Shown: piece after piece, positions 1 through 7,310 of the stretch
Layout: each line of letters opens with the position of its first letter
Position numbering within the stretch: the stretch's first letter is position 1
Origin: JANNRW01 sp031401815
GTDB lineage: Bacteria > Desulfobacterota > Desulfuromonadia > Geobacterales > DSM-12255
Assembly (NCBI GenBank): GCA_031401815.1
Contig: JANNRW010000226.1
Location: 1-13,308, forward strand
Direction: 5' to 3'
Length of the DNA stretch: 13,308 bases
Position numbers and translations under genes: made by a program
The notes under the pieces: generated by a model
The model's database searches: none
What the model was told of the DNA's origin: nothing
The model's input: only the letters and a program-made list of their open reading frames with translations

Positions 1-1268
1 TCTGTCTTTCTGCTGCTGTGCAGGCACCACTTGTGCTTGACTCGTCCAGCCCTGAGGCACTTGAAAGAGGGCTCAAGGCTGCGGATGGCAAGGTTTTGGT
101 CAACTCTGTATCCGGAGAAGCGAAGAGCCTTGCCCGGATACTGCCGCTGGTAAAGAAATATGGTGCGGCGGTCATTGGGCTGACCCTGGATGAGAGTGGT
201 ATCCCTCAGACAGCCGGGGAGCGGCTCCAGGTTGCGCAGCGGATCAAAGTCGCGACAACGGCTCACGGTATTCCGGTATCAGATCTGTTGATTGATTCAC
301 TCACTCTTACTGTAAGCGCCGAGCAGAAGCGAGCCATGGAATCTCTGCGCGCAATCAGGCTTGTCAAGGAACAGCTTGGACTCAATACGGTACTGGGGGT
401 GAGTAACATCTCCTTTGGGTTGCCGGCCAGACCACTTATCTCATCTGCTTTCTTTGCCATGGCAATGGAGGCAGGGCTGGATGCAGCCATTATCAATCCG
501 AAAGAAGAGCCGATGATGGCTGCTTTTCGTTCCGCAATGGTGCTTTTGGGGAGAGACTGTAATGCCGAGTCTTATATTCAGGCATATCGAACTCTCAATA
601 CCCCCTCGTCCCCTGTTGCCGAGCTCCCCCCTTGTCAGGATGATCTGCGCGGACGACTCTCACAGGCTGTAATTGCCGGAGATGCAGAAGGGGTTCTTGC
701 TATCGTGGAAGCAGCTCTTGCAGAGGGACTTTCCCCTTTGCAGATCAGTAATGAAGGGCTTCTCCCCGGGCTTGAGGAGGTGGGGAGGCGTTTTGAAAAA
801 AATCTTCTCTTTTTGCCACAGGTAATGCGATCGGCAGAGACGATGAAAAGAGGGTTTTCACGTCTCAAAGCCGAGTTGAGGGCGGGTGGCATTGAGCCGC
901 TTGGCAAGATCATGATGGCAACGGTTGAAGGTGATATTCATGATATCGGGAAAAATATCGTCTGTACCCTCCTCGAAAACCACGGTTTTGAGGTTCTGGA
1001 TCTTGGCAAGAATGTTTCTGCAGCAAGAATTGTGGAAGAGGCAGGCAGGCATAATGTAGATGCTGTAGGGCTCTCAGCGCTGATGACAACGACCATGTCA
1101 GAGATGGAAAATGTTCTTGAGAAGCTTAAATCAGCCGGAATCAGGACATTTACCATGGTCGGCGGAGCAGTGGTAACCCAGGAGTATGCTGACAGTATCG
1201 GAGCTGATCTGTATGCCAGGGATGCTCTGGAGGCTGTAGCCAAAGTTCGTGCAATGCTCGGGAAATGA
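1..1268 (+). CDS. metH: Cobalamin-dependent methionine synthase, C-terminal part (5' end outside window)
   Basis: This is the end of a B12-dependent methyltransferase, most likely methionine synthase, which passes a methyl group from methyl-tetrahydrofolate through cobalamin to homocysteine in the cytoplasm. The frame is open to the window edge (first full codon at 3). A GTG at 18 lies inside the conserved pterin-binding fold, so it is not the start. Counting from that GTG, residues 1-195 are the pterin (methyl-THF) domain, with a DSS motif near residue 8 and NSVSGE near 29-34. Residues 205-295 are the helical cap. Residues 298-416 are the Rossmann B12 domain, with the cobalt-ligand motif DIHDIG (DxHxxG, about 931-948), a following SAL and a VGG. 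The protein stops right after this domain, so the AdoMet-binding reactivation domain of E. coli MetH is missing. The homocysteine-binding domain would lie upstream and cannot be seen, so another corrinoid methyltransferase is possible. Confidence 0.88.
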   Translation, partial: CLSAAVQAPLVLDSSSPEALERGLKAADGKVLVNSVSGEAKSLARILPLVKKYGAAVIGLTLDESGIPQTAGERLQVAQRIKVATTAHGIPVSDLLIDSLTLTVSAEQKRAMESLRAIRLVKEQLGLNTVLGVSNISFGLPARPLISSAFFAMAMEAGLDAAIINPKEEPMMAAFRSAMVLLGRDCNAESYIQAYRTLNTPSSPVAELPPCQDDLRGRLSQAVIAGDAEGVLAIVEAALAEGLSPLQISNEGLLPGLEEVGRRFEKNLLFLPQVMRSAETMKRGFSRLKAELRAGGIEPLGKIMMATVEGDIHDIGKNIVCTLLENHGFEVLDLGKNVSAARIVEEAGRHNVDAVGLSALMTTTMSEMENVLEKLKSAGIRTFTMVGGAVVTQEYADSIGADLYARDALEAVAKVRAMLGK

Positions 1269-1293
1269 TTGCTAAACAGATATATTGCAACAG

Positions 1294-1308
1294 TCATGAT
1301 ATTCATGA
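1294..1308. repeat. Short inverted repeat TCATGA-TAT-TCATGA in the gap after metH
   Basis: Two copies of the self-complementary hexamer TCATGA are separated by TAT, in the 82-nt gap between the methionine synthase stop and the next start at 1351. No T-run follows, so a terminator is unlikely. It could be an operator for the downstream genes, but nothing in the sequence names a regulator, and so short an AT-rich repeat could occur by chance. Confidence 0.3.
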
Positions 1309-1350
1309 TAGTTTGCATCAATTACGTCATTTGGCGGACAGGTTGAGGCA

Positions 1351-1830
1351 ATGGTTGTAGGCTATAATCACAATATCAGATACAAGGGGGAGGTCTTCCA
1401 TGTCCAGACAGAGGACAGTGGCATTAATACCCCGCATATAATCACTCTTCTTTATCGAGGCGGCAATATTATCGCCTCAAAAAAGACCAGCTATGCCGAT
1501 ATTGTAAAGATGGGTAACCTCAGCCAGGTGGTTGAGGAGTTGATGAAAGAGCAGCACAAGGATATGCTCCGGCGGCTCAAAAGTGCTGAATTCGATCTGA
1601 AGCTGGGTCTGGACGGGATTGTTGAAGCAGAGTTGGTATCTACTTCCGTGCTTGAAACCGGATCAGCGGTTCTGCCGGAGATGCCGGTTCCAGCTACCCA
1701 GTCACTGCCACAACCTGCCATTCAGCAAGTACCTTCGCCCCCCCCACCAGTAACTGACAGTCCGAAGAAAAAACAGAGTCTTGACGACCTTATTTTTGAT
1801 TTTCTCTCAGCAGGTGATGAAAGGCAATAA
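1351..1830 (+). CDS. Conserved protein of unknown function, 159 aa, with Pro-rich linker
   Basis: No function is known to me. The N-terminal 85-90 residues look like a compact soluble domain resembling conserved hypothetical proteins of Geobacter and Myxococcota (characteristic stretches FHVQTEDSG near 17-25 and ITLLYRGGNIIASKKTSYAD near 31-50). I recall that resemblance and did not search for it. Residues 55-90 are probably helical and charged. A low-complexity Pro/Gln/Val linker follows (about 105-138, with PSPPPP), then a short tail with KKKQSLDDLIFDF, which could be a docking peptide. There is no signal peptide or membrane segment, so it is probably cytoplasmic. The start has a GAGG-type ribosome site just upstream. 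An 8-C run (1738-1745) lies in the linker. The transketolase genes follow after 21 nt, suggesting co-transcription. Confidence 0.85.
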   Translation: MVVGYNHNIRYKGEVFHVQTEDSGINTPHIITLLYRGGNIIASKKTSYADIVKMGNLSQVVEELMKEQHKDMLRRLKSAEFDLKLGLDGIVEAELVSTSVLETGSAVLPEMPVPATQSLPQPAIQQVPSPPPPVTDSPKKKQSLDDLIFDFLSAGDERQ

Positions 1831-1851
1831 AACGATGAAAGGAATTTATTA

Positions 1852-2700
1852 GTGAAAGAGATTGTTGCTGCTTTGCAGGAGAAGGCCAGAGGACTGCGCG
1901 TTGATATCATCCGGACGCTGCATAATTCCAGATCAGGACATACCGGCGGTTCGCTGTCTGTTATAGATATGCTTGCTGTTCTGTATTTTCACAAAATGCG
2001 TCATAAACCGGAAGAGCCGTCATGGCCGGGGCGCGACAGGCTGGTGCTTTCAAAAGGGCATGCTGCGCCGGCTCAGTATGTGGCGCTGGCTGATGCAGGA
2101 TACTTTCCGAAAGAGGATCTGAAGACGCTCAGGCAGTTAGGGAGTCATCTTCAGGGGCATCCGGACAGCAAGGGGACTCCTGGTGTAGAGGTCTGTACAG
2201 GTTCTCTTGGACAGGGTCTCTCTATGGCAAACGGTATGGCTCTTGGCCTGAGGCTGGATAACAGCGAAAGCCGGGTTTATGCGATACTGGGAGACGGAGA
2301 GCTTCAGGAGGGGCAGGTATGGGAGGCGCTTATGGCGGCCGCTCACTACAAAATAGATAACATCTGTATTCTGGTTGATGCAAATGGCCTGCAGATCGAT
2401 GGTGAAGTGGCAACTGTGATGAATGTTGAGCCGATTGCAGAAAAGTTCCGGAGTTTTGGCTGTCATGTTCTGGAGATTGACGGACACGACATTGCCGCCA
2501 TTGTTTCAGCGCTTGATGAGGCAGAAGCTGTCAAGGGACGACCAACGGCAATTATTGCCAGAACGGTAAAGGGTAAAGGGGTCTCGTTTTTTGAAAACAA
2601 GGCTTCCTATCATGGTGTGACACCATCGGATGAAGAGCTCCCGAGAGCTCTGGAGTGCCTTGAAACCAGGGAATACAAGAAAGGTGAAACAGATATATGA
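1852..2700 (+). CDS. Transketolase, N-terminal (TPP pyrophosphate-binding) subunit
   Basis: This is one half of a split transketolase, which moves two-carbon ketol units between sugar phosphates in the non-oxidative pentose phosphate pathway (cytoplasm). At 282 aa it has the usual length for the N-terminal half. Diagnostic segments in order are SGHTGGSLSVIDML (about 28-41), LSKGHAAPAQY (66-76), TGSLGQGLSMANG (116-128), and the thiamine-diphosphate/Mg motif beginning GDGELQEGQ (147-155) and closing at DAN (176-178). The GTG start at 1852 is supported by an AAGGA site about 8 nt upstream. The stop overlaps the start of the C-terminal subunit as ATGA, which implies translational coupling and equal production of the two subunits. 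A split 1-deoxyxylulose-5-phosphate synthase-like enzyme is a remote alternative. Confidence 0.95.
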   Translation: MKEIVAALQEKARGLRVDIIRTLHNSRSGHTGGSLSVIDMLAVLYFHKMRHKPEEPSWPGRDRLVLSKGHAAPAQYVALADAGYFPKEDLKTLRQLGSHLQGHPDSKGTPGVEVCTGSLGQGLSMANGMALGLRLDNSESRVYAILGDGELQEGQVWEALMAAAHYKIDNICILVDANGLQIDGEVATVMNVEPIAEKFRSFGCHVLEIDGHDIAAIVSALDEAEAVKGRPTAIIARTVKGKGVSFFENKASYHGVTPSDEELPRALECLETREYKKGETDI

Positions 2701-3635
2701 GCAACATGATTGCAACGCGAGATGCTTACGGTGAAGTGCTGATTGAACTCGGCATTGAAAATGAAAATGTGGTGGCGCTTGATGCTGATCTCTCTGGCTC
2801 TACCAAAACATCAGGATTTGCCAGGAAGTTTCCTGATCGTTTCTTTAATATGGGGATTGCCGAGGCCAACATGATTGGTACGGCAGCTGGTCTGGCTGCA
2901 GCCGGGAAGATACCCTTTGCCTCTACTTTTGCAATATTCGCAGTAGGGAGGGCATGGGAGCAGGTTCGGCAGTCTGTCGCCTATCCCAAGGCGAATGTAA
3001 AGATTGTTGCGACTCACAGCGGAGTTACTGTTGGAGAGGATGGCGGCTCGCATCAGTCGGTTGAGGATATTGCTATCATGCGGGCTGTGCCGAACATGAC
3101 GGTAATTGTCCCGGCTGACGGAGTTGAGACCAGGCTGGCGATCCGCGCTGCCGCTGCATACAGGGGGCCGGTCTATGTGCGACTGGGGAGGAACAAGGTT
3201 ACGACGATCTTTGATGACAGCTACCAGTTTGCTATCGGTAAAGGGTGTCAGCTCAGGGGTGGAAACGATCTTTCCTTTATTACAACCGGTCTCATGACAG
3301 CTCAGGCGCTTGCTGCTGCCGAGCAGCTACAGGCGAAGGGGATCTCTGCCAGGGTAATTCATATCTCTACCATCAAACCGCTGGATGAAGAGCTGATCCT
3401 GGCTGCTGCCAGGGAGACAGGAGCTGTTGTAACTGCCGAAGAACATTCTGTCATTGGCGGCCTTGGAGGGGCTGTTGCTGAACTTCTCTCCGAGCGTTGT
3501 CCTGTTCCGGTGAAGCGTGTCGGAATCAAGGATCGATTTGGACTCTCAGGCAAGGCTGAGGATCTTCTGAAATATTTCGGTCTTCTGCCGGAAAATCTGG
3601 TGGACGCAGCTAAAGAGGTACTTTTGAAAAAATGA
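2697..3635 (+). CDS. Transketolase, C-terminal (pyrimidine-binding) subunit
   Basis: This is the partner of the preceding gene. It provides the pyrimidine-binding domain and the C-terminal domain of the transketolase heterodimer. At 312 aa it has the normal size. The segment FFNMGIAEANMIG (about 49-61) carries the glutamate (E56) expected to activate the thiamine cofactor. The segment THSGVTVGEDGGSHQSVEDI (106-125) is the family's conserved active-site region, and VYVRLGR (about 158-164) continues the pyrimidine domain. Residues from about 185 to the end form the C-terminal domain, with KPLDEE and a conserved EEHSVIGGLGG. The start codon lies inside the stop of the N-terminal subunit (ATGA), and the 3' end overlaps the next gene in the same way. 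Confidence 0.95.
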   Translation: MSNMIATRDAYGEVLIELGIENENVVALDADLSGSTKTSGFARKFPDRFFNMGIAEANMIGTAAGLAAAGKIPFASTFAIFAVGRAWEQVRQSVAYPKANVKIVATHSGVTVGEDGGSHQSVEDIAIMRAVPNMTVIVPADGVETRLAIRAAAAYRGPVYVRLGRNKVTTIFDDSYQFAIGKGCQLRGGNDLSFITTGLMTAQALAAAEQLQAKGISARVIHISTIKPLDEELILAAARETGAVVTAEEHSVIGGLGGAVAELLSERCPVPVKRVGIKDRFGLSGKAEDLLKYFGLLPENLVDAAKEVLLKK

Positions 3636-4183
3636 CTCTGAGTCGTTGTAACTCTTCCGCAGGATTTACGTATATTGCCGCGCTTGTCATGGTGGTTGTA
3701 ATGGGGATCATGCTGGGAGCTGTTGGTCAGAGCATGAAAATTGTGATGAAGCGCGAAAGAGAAAAGGAGCTTATATTCCGGGGGCTTCAATACAGGGATG
3801 CAATCGAGCGCTGGAATATGAAAGGGGTCATGCCTCTTCTGGAGCTCAAGTTTCTTTTGAAAGATCCACGCTCTCTTACCGGAGAAAGTCATCTTCGAAG
3901 GCTGTACAATGACCCGGTTACAGGTAAGGAGTGGAAAGTGCTGAAGGATCCGAATCTCGGTATTTATGGCGTTGCCAGCACAAGTGAAGATTCTCCGATG
4001 AAAATGTCCAATTTCCCTGAAGTTATCAAGGATTTTGAAGGGAAGGGAAAATATAGTGAGTGGGAGTTTGTTTTCAAGAAGACGGCTTCGCCTGCGGCAG
4101 GAGCTACTCCGGCAGGCGCGACCCCCCCAGGAGCCGTGCCGAAGGTTCTCAGTCTGCCACTATCTACTCCTGAAGGGCCTTAA
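3632..4183 (+). CDS. Type II secretion/type IV pilus-like pseudopilin (PulG-like), 183 aa
   Basis: This is a prepilin-like protein. After a short leader comes a prepilin-peptidase-type site between G11 and F12, followed by a hydrophobic helix (about 12-34) that would anchor it in the inner membrane. The segment KREREKELIFRGLQYRDAIE (about 41-60) is typical of a PulG-like subgroup of pseudopilins in Geobacter and Betaproteobacteria. Further conserved stretches are HLRRLYNDPVTGKEW (about 88-102) and GIYGVAS. Residue 5 of the mature protein is Ala, not the Glu found in major pilins, so a minor or non-polymerising role is more likely. The tail is Ala/Pro/Gly rich and contains a 7-C run (4122-4128). 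It overlaps the transketolase stop by ATGA and is not next to other secretion genes, so its partner machinery must be elsewhere. Confidence 0.85.
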   Translation: MTLSRCNSSAGFTYIAALVMVVVMGIMLGAVGQSMKIVMKREREKELIFRGLQYRDAIERWNMKGVMPLLELKFLLKDPRSLTGESHLRRLYNDPVTGKEWKVLKDPNLGIYGVASTSEDSPMKMSNFPEVIKDFEGKGKYSEWEFVFKKTASPAAGATPAGATPPGAVPKVLSLPLSTPEGP

Positions 4184-4204
4184 CCGCTTCATTCCGGAGC
4201 CACT

Positions 4205-5725
4205 TTGATTTTCAAAAGCCTGACATCAAAAGTTATTGTCATCTCGATAGCCCTTCTTGCTTTTGGCATCAGTGTTTTTGCACTGTTGAACCTCAAGCGT
4301 GAACGTGGACAGCTGGTTACCTCTGCACGCGAAGGTTCCGACCTCCTGCTTCAGACTATTGAGCGAAGCATCTATAACTCGATGAGAATTGGGAACACTG
4401 AAGAGACCCAGAGTATTCTTGAGATGGTAGCCCAGAATCAGAAGCTGGTTGCAGTTCGTATTTTCCATCCTCACGGTGCAATACTTAAATCTTCCAGACC
4501 TTCAGAAATAGGTCAGTCTGTCAATAAGGAAGATTACCAGCTATACCTGAATAATCGTTTTGAAGGGATCACCTATGCTGACCAGCATGGTGAAATCCTG
4601 CGCATGATCAAGCCGATCTATAACTCGCCGCAGTGTTATACCTGTCACGGTAGTAAGACCAAGGTTATAGGCGTTCTTAATGTTAATTACTCGCTTGCTG
4701 AAACCCGCCGAAGAATGCTTGAAGTTACTCAGCTTTTTGTTTTTTCTACAATAGCTACAATTACTTTTCTTTCTCTTGCTATCGGATTCGTCATGTTCAG
4801 GCTTGTCCGTTCACCCTTGAACCGTATTATGGAAAATATGGCCAAGGTAGAGGAGGGGGATCTTTCTGTCAGGATGAATTATACGCCCCGGGATGAGATC
4901 GGTCGTCTTGCGACGAGTTTTAACTCAATGACTGACAGGTTGGAAAAGACTAAAAAAGAGCTTGACACATATCATTTCAATCAGATGGAGAGAGCTGATC
5001 GACTTGCATCAATCGGTGAGATGGCGGCTGGCATAGCGCATGAAGTAAAAAATCCTCTCACGGGAATTGCCTCCGCAATTACAATTATCAATGATGATTT
5101 CCCGGCATCAGATCCGAAAAAGGAGATACTGGGAGAGGTTCTCGAACAGATAAAGCGACTTGACAAGACAGTTAATGACCTTCTTTTTTTCGGTAAGCCG
5201 GCTGAGCCTGAGCCTGCCTGTACCGATCTTAATACGGCGTTGAGAAAAACCCTGATTTTTGCGTCTCAACATCGCGGAAGCAAGGGGGGGCATATTAAAA
5301 CGATCCTAGACCTGCAGGATGATCTCCCTCCGGTCTACGTAGATCCTAAGCAGATTCAGCAGGTATTCCTGAATCTGATTCTGAATGCAATTCAGGCGAT
5401 GCAGAACGGGGGAACCCTGACTATAAGAAGCTCCCTGATAGAAGATAAGGGGAAAAAATGGGTAAATGTAAGTATTGCTGATACAGGACAGGGGATTCCG
5501 GATCAGATACTTGAGAAAATATTCATGCCATTTTTTACTACAAAAGCTCAAGGGACAGGCCTTGGTCTGGCGATATGTCATAAACTTGTATCGCAGCAAG
5601 GGGGATCAATCACTGTTGAGAGTGAAAAGGGGGCAGGCACAGTCTTCTGCATAGAGCTCCCTGCCACAACAACAGAAGAGCACTGTAATAATTTTGACTC
5701 AGAGAAAGGCGAAACAAGGGGCTGA
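4205..5725 (+). CDS. Membrane sensor histidine kinase with periplasmic haem c (CxxCH) sensor domain
   Basis: This is the sensor of the two-component pair with the next gene. The TTG start is forced: an in-frame stop lies at 4181-4183, TTG is the only start codon before the first membrane helix, and the first in-frame ATG is residue 60. GGAG at 4196-4199 is the ribosome site. The order is TM1 (about 8-30), a periplasmic domain (31-175) with a single CYTCH motif (C144, C147, H148), TM2 (176-200), HAMP (about 198-252), HisKA with H-box AHEVKNPL (phospho-acceptor H279), and HATPase with N-box LILNAIQAM (N394), G1 DTGQGIP, F-box and G2 GTGLGLAI (450-457). The kinase core is of the NtrB/AtoS type. 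The single haem motif beside TM2 suggests redox or gas-ligand sensing by covalent haem. That is inference, based on c-haem sensor domains known in Geobacter. A 7-G run lies at 5284-5290. Confidence 0.93.
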   Translation: MIFKSLTSKVIVISIALLAFGISVFALLNLKRERGQLVTSAREGSDLLLQTIERSIYNSMRIGNTEETQSILEMVAQNQKLVAVRIFHPHGAILKSSRPSEIGQSVNKEDYQLYLNNRFEGITYADQHGEILRMIKPIYNSPQCYTCHGSKTKVIGVLNVNYSLAETRRRMLEVTQLFVFSTIATITFLSLAIGFVMFRLVRSPLNRIMENMAKVEEGDLSVRMNYTPRDEIGRLATSFNSMTDRLEKTKKELDTYHFNQMERADRLASIGEMAAGIAHEVKNPLTGIASAITIINDDFPASDPKKEILGEVLEQIKRLDKTVNDLLFFGKPAEPEPACTDLNTALRKTLIFASQHRGSKGGHIKTILDLQDDLPPVYVDPKQIQQVFLNLILNAIQAMQNGGTLTIRSSLIEDKGKKWVNVSIADTGQGIPDQILEKIFMPFFTTKAQGTGLGLAICHKLVSQQGGSITVESEKGAGTVFCIELPATTTEEHCNNFDSEKGETRG

Positions 5726-5727
5726 TA

Positions 5728-7098
5728 ATGCGAAAAATCAAAATTCTTGTAGTTGATGATGAACATCTGATTCGATGGTCTCTGGAGCAGAACCTGAAAA
5801 AGCAGGGGTACGAAGTTCTTACGGCAGGAAGTGGAGAGGATGCCTTGCGTATAGTAAGGGAAGAGCAGCCTGAACTGGTTCTGCTAGATATCCAGCTCCC
5901 CGGTATCAGTGGCCTTGAGGTGCTTGAGAAGATCAAGGATATTGATGAGGAGACCATTGTCATAATGGTTACGGCTCATGGCGGCCTTGAGACTGCTGTT
6001 ACAGCCATGCGGATAGGGGCGTACGACTATCTGAACAAGCCATTCAATCTTGACGAAATGTCCATAGTAATCCGCAAGGCACTTGAGACTTCCGATTTAA
6101 GGCGGGAAGTTGCAACGCTTCGCAGCGAGAAAAAAATTGGACTGCCAAATATAATCGGATCCAGTCAGGTAATGCAGAATATCCTTGCCATGATGGAAAA
6201 GGTTGCACGTAGCGAAGCTGCAACAGTCCTTATCCAGGGGGAATCCGGCACAGGAAAGGAGCTGGTTGCAAAGTGGATTCATTATAAATCGAATCGTGCT
6301 GAGAAACCGTTTATGGCGATTAACTGTGCGGCAGTCCCTGCTACCCTCTTGGAGAGCGAACTGTTCGGGCATGAAAAAGGTGCCTTTACCGATGCAAAAG
6401 CTACGAAAAAAGGGCTTTTCGAGCTGGCAGACGGAGGGACTGTTTTTCTGGACGAAATTGGTGATATGGAGATGGGGATGCAGGCCAAACTTCTCCGTTT
6501 TCTCGAAGACCGAACCTTCAGAAGGATAGGGGGCTCAAAAGTAAATAGTGTTGATGTCAGAATAATATCTGCTACCAACAAGGATCTGTTAAAAGCGATC
6601 GAAGTAAAGGATTTTCGTAACGACCTCTATTATCGCCTGCAAGGGATCCCAATTTTCCTTCCGCCTTTGAGAGAGCGGAGGGAAGATATCATTCAGCTGG
6701 CCAGGCATTTTATTGACACTTACAGGCGTGAGTTTGCAAAACATGTCAACGGGATATCAGCACAGGCAGAGAGATTACTGGTCGACTATTACTGGCCTGG
6801 TAACATTCGTGAACTTAAAAATGTAATTGAAAGAGCCATAATTCTGGGTAATGAAGAGATATTGACTGTCGACCATCTTCCGATAGAAATAACTTCCAGA
6901 GCAGGATCTGCACCTGTTACATCGCTGGTGATATTCAAGCTCCCGCCAGAAGGTATCGATATCGAAGAAGTGGAGAAGGAGTTGATCCGCCAGGCACTGG
7001 AAAACAACGACTGGAATCAGTCAAAAGCTGCTAAAAAGCTGAATCTTGGTGTTGATGCGTTTCGCTACAGAATGAAAAAATTCGGGTTTTTAAAGTGA
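5728..7098 (+). CDS. NtrC-family sigma-54-dependent response regulator
   Basis: This is the cytoplasmic output of the kinase encoded 2 nt upstream. The receiver domain (about 1-120) has the acidic pair D10/D11, the phospho-acceptor D54 in LLDIQLPG, T82 and K104. The AAA+ domain (about 142-375) has Walker A GESGTGKE (171-178), the sigma-54 contact loop as GAFTDA (218-223), Walker B VFLDEIGD (239-246), the arginine-containing RNDLYYRL (297-304) and WPGNIRELKN (356-365). A Fis-type helix-turn-helix (about 412-454, ending DAFRYRMKKFGF) would bind an upstream enhancer. The length of 456 aa is normal for the family. The loop reads GAFTDA, not the consensus GAFTGA. The nearest good sigma-54 promoter is just downstream of this gene (7286-7301), which makes the NHL-protein and cytochrome genes its obvious candidate targets. 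Confidence 0.95.
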   Translation: MRKIKILVVDDEHLIRWSLEQNLKKQGYEVLTAGSGEDALRIVREEQPELVLLDIQLPGISGLEVLEKIKDIDEETIVIMVTAHGGLETAVTAMRIGAYDYLNKPFNLDEMSIVIRKALETSDLRREVATLRSEKKIGLPNIIGSSQVMQNILAMMEKVARSEAATVLIQGESGTGKELVAKWIHYKSNRAEKPFMAINCAAVPATLLESELFGHEKGAFTDAKATKKGLFELADGGTVFLDEIGDMEMGMQAKLLRFLEDRTFRRIGGSKVNSVDVRIISATNKDLLKAIEVKDFRNDLYYRLQGIPIFLPPLRERREDIIQLARHFIDTYRREFAKHVNGISAQAERLLVDYYWPGNIRELKNVIERAIILGNEEILTVDHLPIEITSRAGSAPVTSLVIFKLPPEGIDIEEVEKELIRQALENNDWNQSKAAKKLNLGVDAFRYRMKKFGFLK

Positions 7099-7172
7099 AA
7101 TTATATACAGGAAGAGATAGGAATTAACTGATTGTACGGTTGTAATACCGGTTGATTTTTCTTTAATATCAA

Positions 7173-7222
7173 AATGATGAGAGGGTTGAACAGCTAATTA
7201 ACCCCCTGATGGTGCCATCATT
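7173..7222 (+). other. Extended imperfect hairpin in the gap after the regulator gene
   Basis: AATGATG (7173-7179) pairs perfectly with CATCATT (7216-7222). Inside it, GGGTT (7183-7187) pairs with AACCC (7200-7204), leaving a 12-nt loop. It lies about 75 nt after the regulator stop and could end the upstream transcript. The downstream tract ATTGTTAAAG is a poor T-run, however, so intrinsic termination is uncertain. Part of it overlaps the inverted repeat proposed as an activator site. Confidence 0.3.
7207..7220. promoter_or_regulatory. Candidate upstream activator site: inverted repeat TGATGG-TG-CCATCA
   Basis: The repeat has perfect 6-bp arms around a 2-bp centre. Its centre is about 98 bp upstream of the transcription start predicted from the sigma-54 element, which is within the usual distance range for NtrC-type enhancer sites. 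Its link to the regulator at 5728 is inference. No second matching copy was found nearby, although these activators often use two sites. Confidence 0.4.
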
Positions 7223-7237
7223 ATTGTTAAAGATGTA

Positions 7238-7255
7238 GAGGAAGCAGAGATCCTC
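7238..7255. repeat. Inverted repeat GAGGA-N8-TCCTC
   Basis: Perfect 5-bp arms flank an 8-nt spacer (agcagaga), about 65 bp upstream of the predicted transcription start. It could be a second protein site or chance. It is unlikely to be an RNA structure of the downstream mRNA, because it lies upstream of the predicted start. Confidence 0.25.
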
Positions 7256-7285
7256 CACGACTCTTTGACTGCCGATTTGTTCGCT

Positions 7286-7301
7286 GGGCACTGTTGTTGC
7301 A
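7286..7301 (+). promoter_or_regulatory. Sigma-54 (RpoN) -24/-12 promoter
   Basis: The element reads GGGCAC-TGTTG-TTGCA and matches the RpoN consensus TGGCAC-N5-TTGCA except for its first base. The invariant -24 GG (7287-7288) and -12 GC (7299-7300) are exactly 10 nt apart. Transcription should begin near 7312, about 73 nt before the ATG at 7385. It faces the NHL-protein and cytochrome genes and lies directly after a gene for a sigma-54 activator, which raises confidence well above motif matching alone. Confidence 0.85.
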
Positions 7302-7310
7302 GTAATCTAA

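Noticed and set aside
18..20. GTG as the start of the methionine synthase gene
   Set aside because: The frame stays open to the window edge and the residues before it fit the conserved pterin domain, so the gene begins upstream.
3359..3892. A 177-codon minus-strand open frame across the transketolase/pseudopilin junction
   Set aside because: It is antisense to two clearly conserved genes and encodes a low-complexity product typical of a shadow frame.
7137..7164. A rho-independent terminator after the regulator gene (CGGT-N6-ACCG followed by T-rich DNA)
   Set aside because: The stem is only 4 bp and the T-rich stretch begins several bases after it, so it is too weak to list as a terminator.
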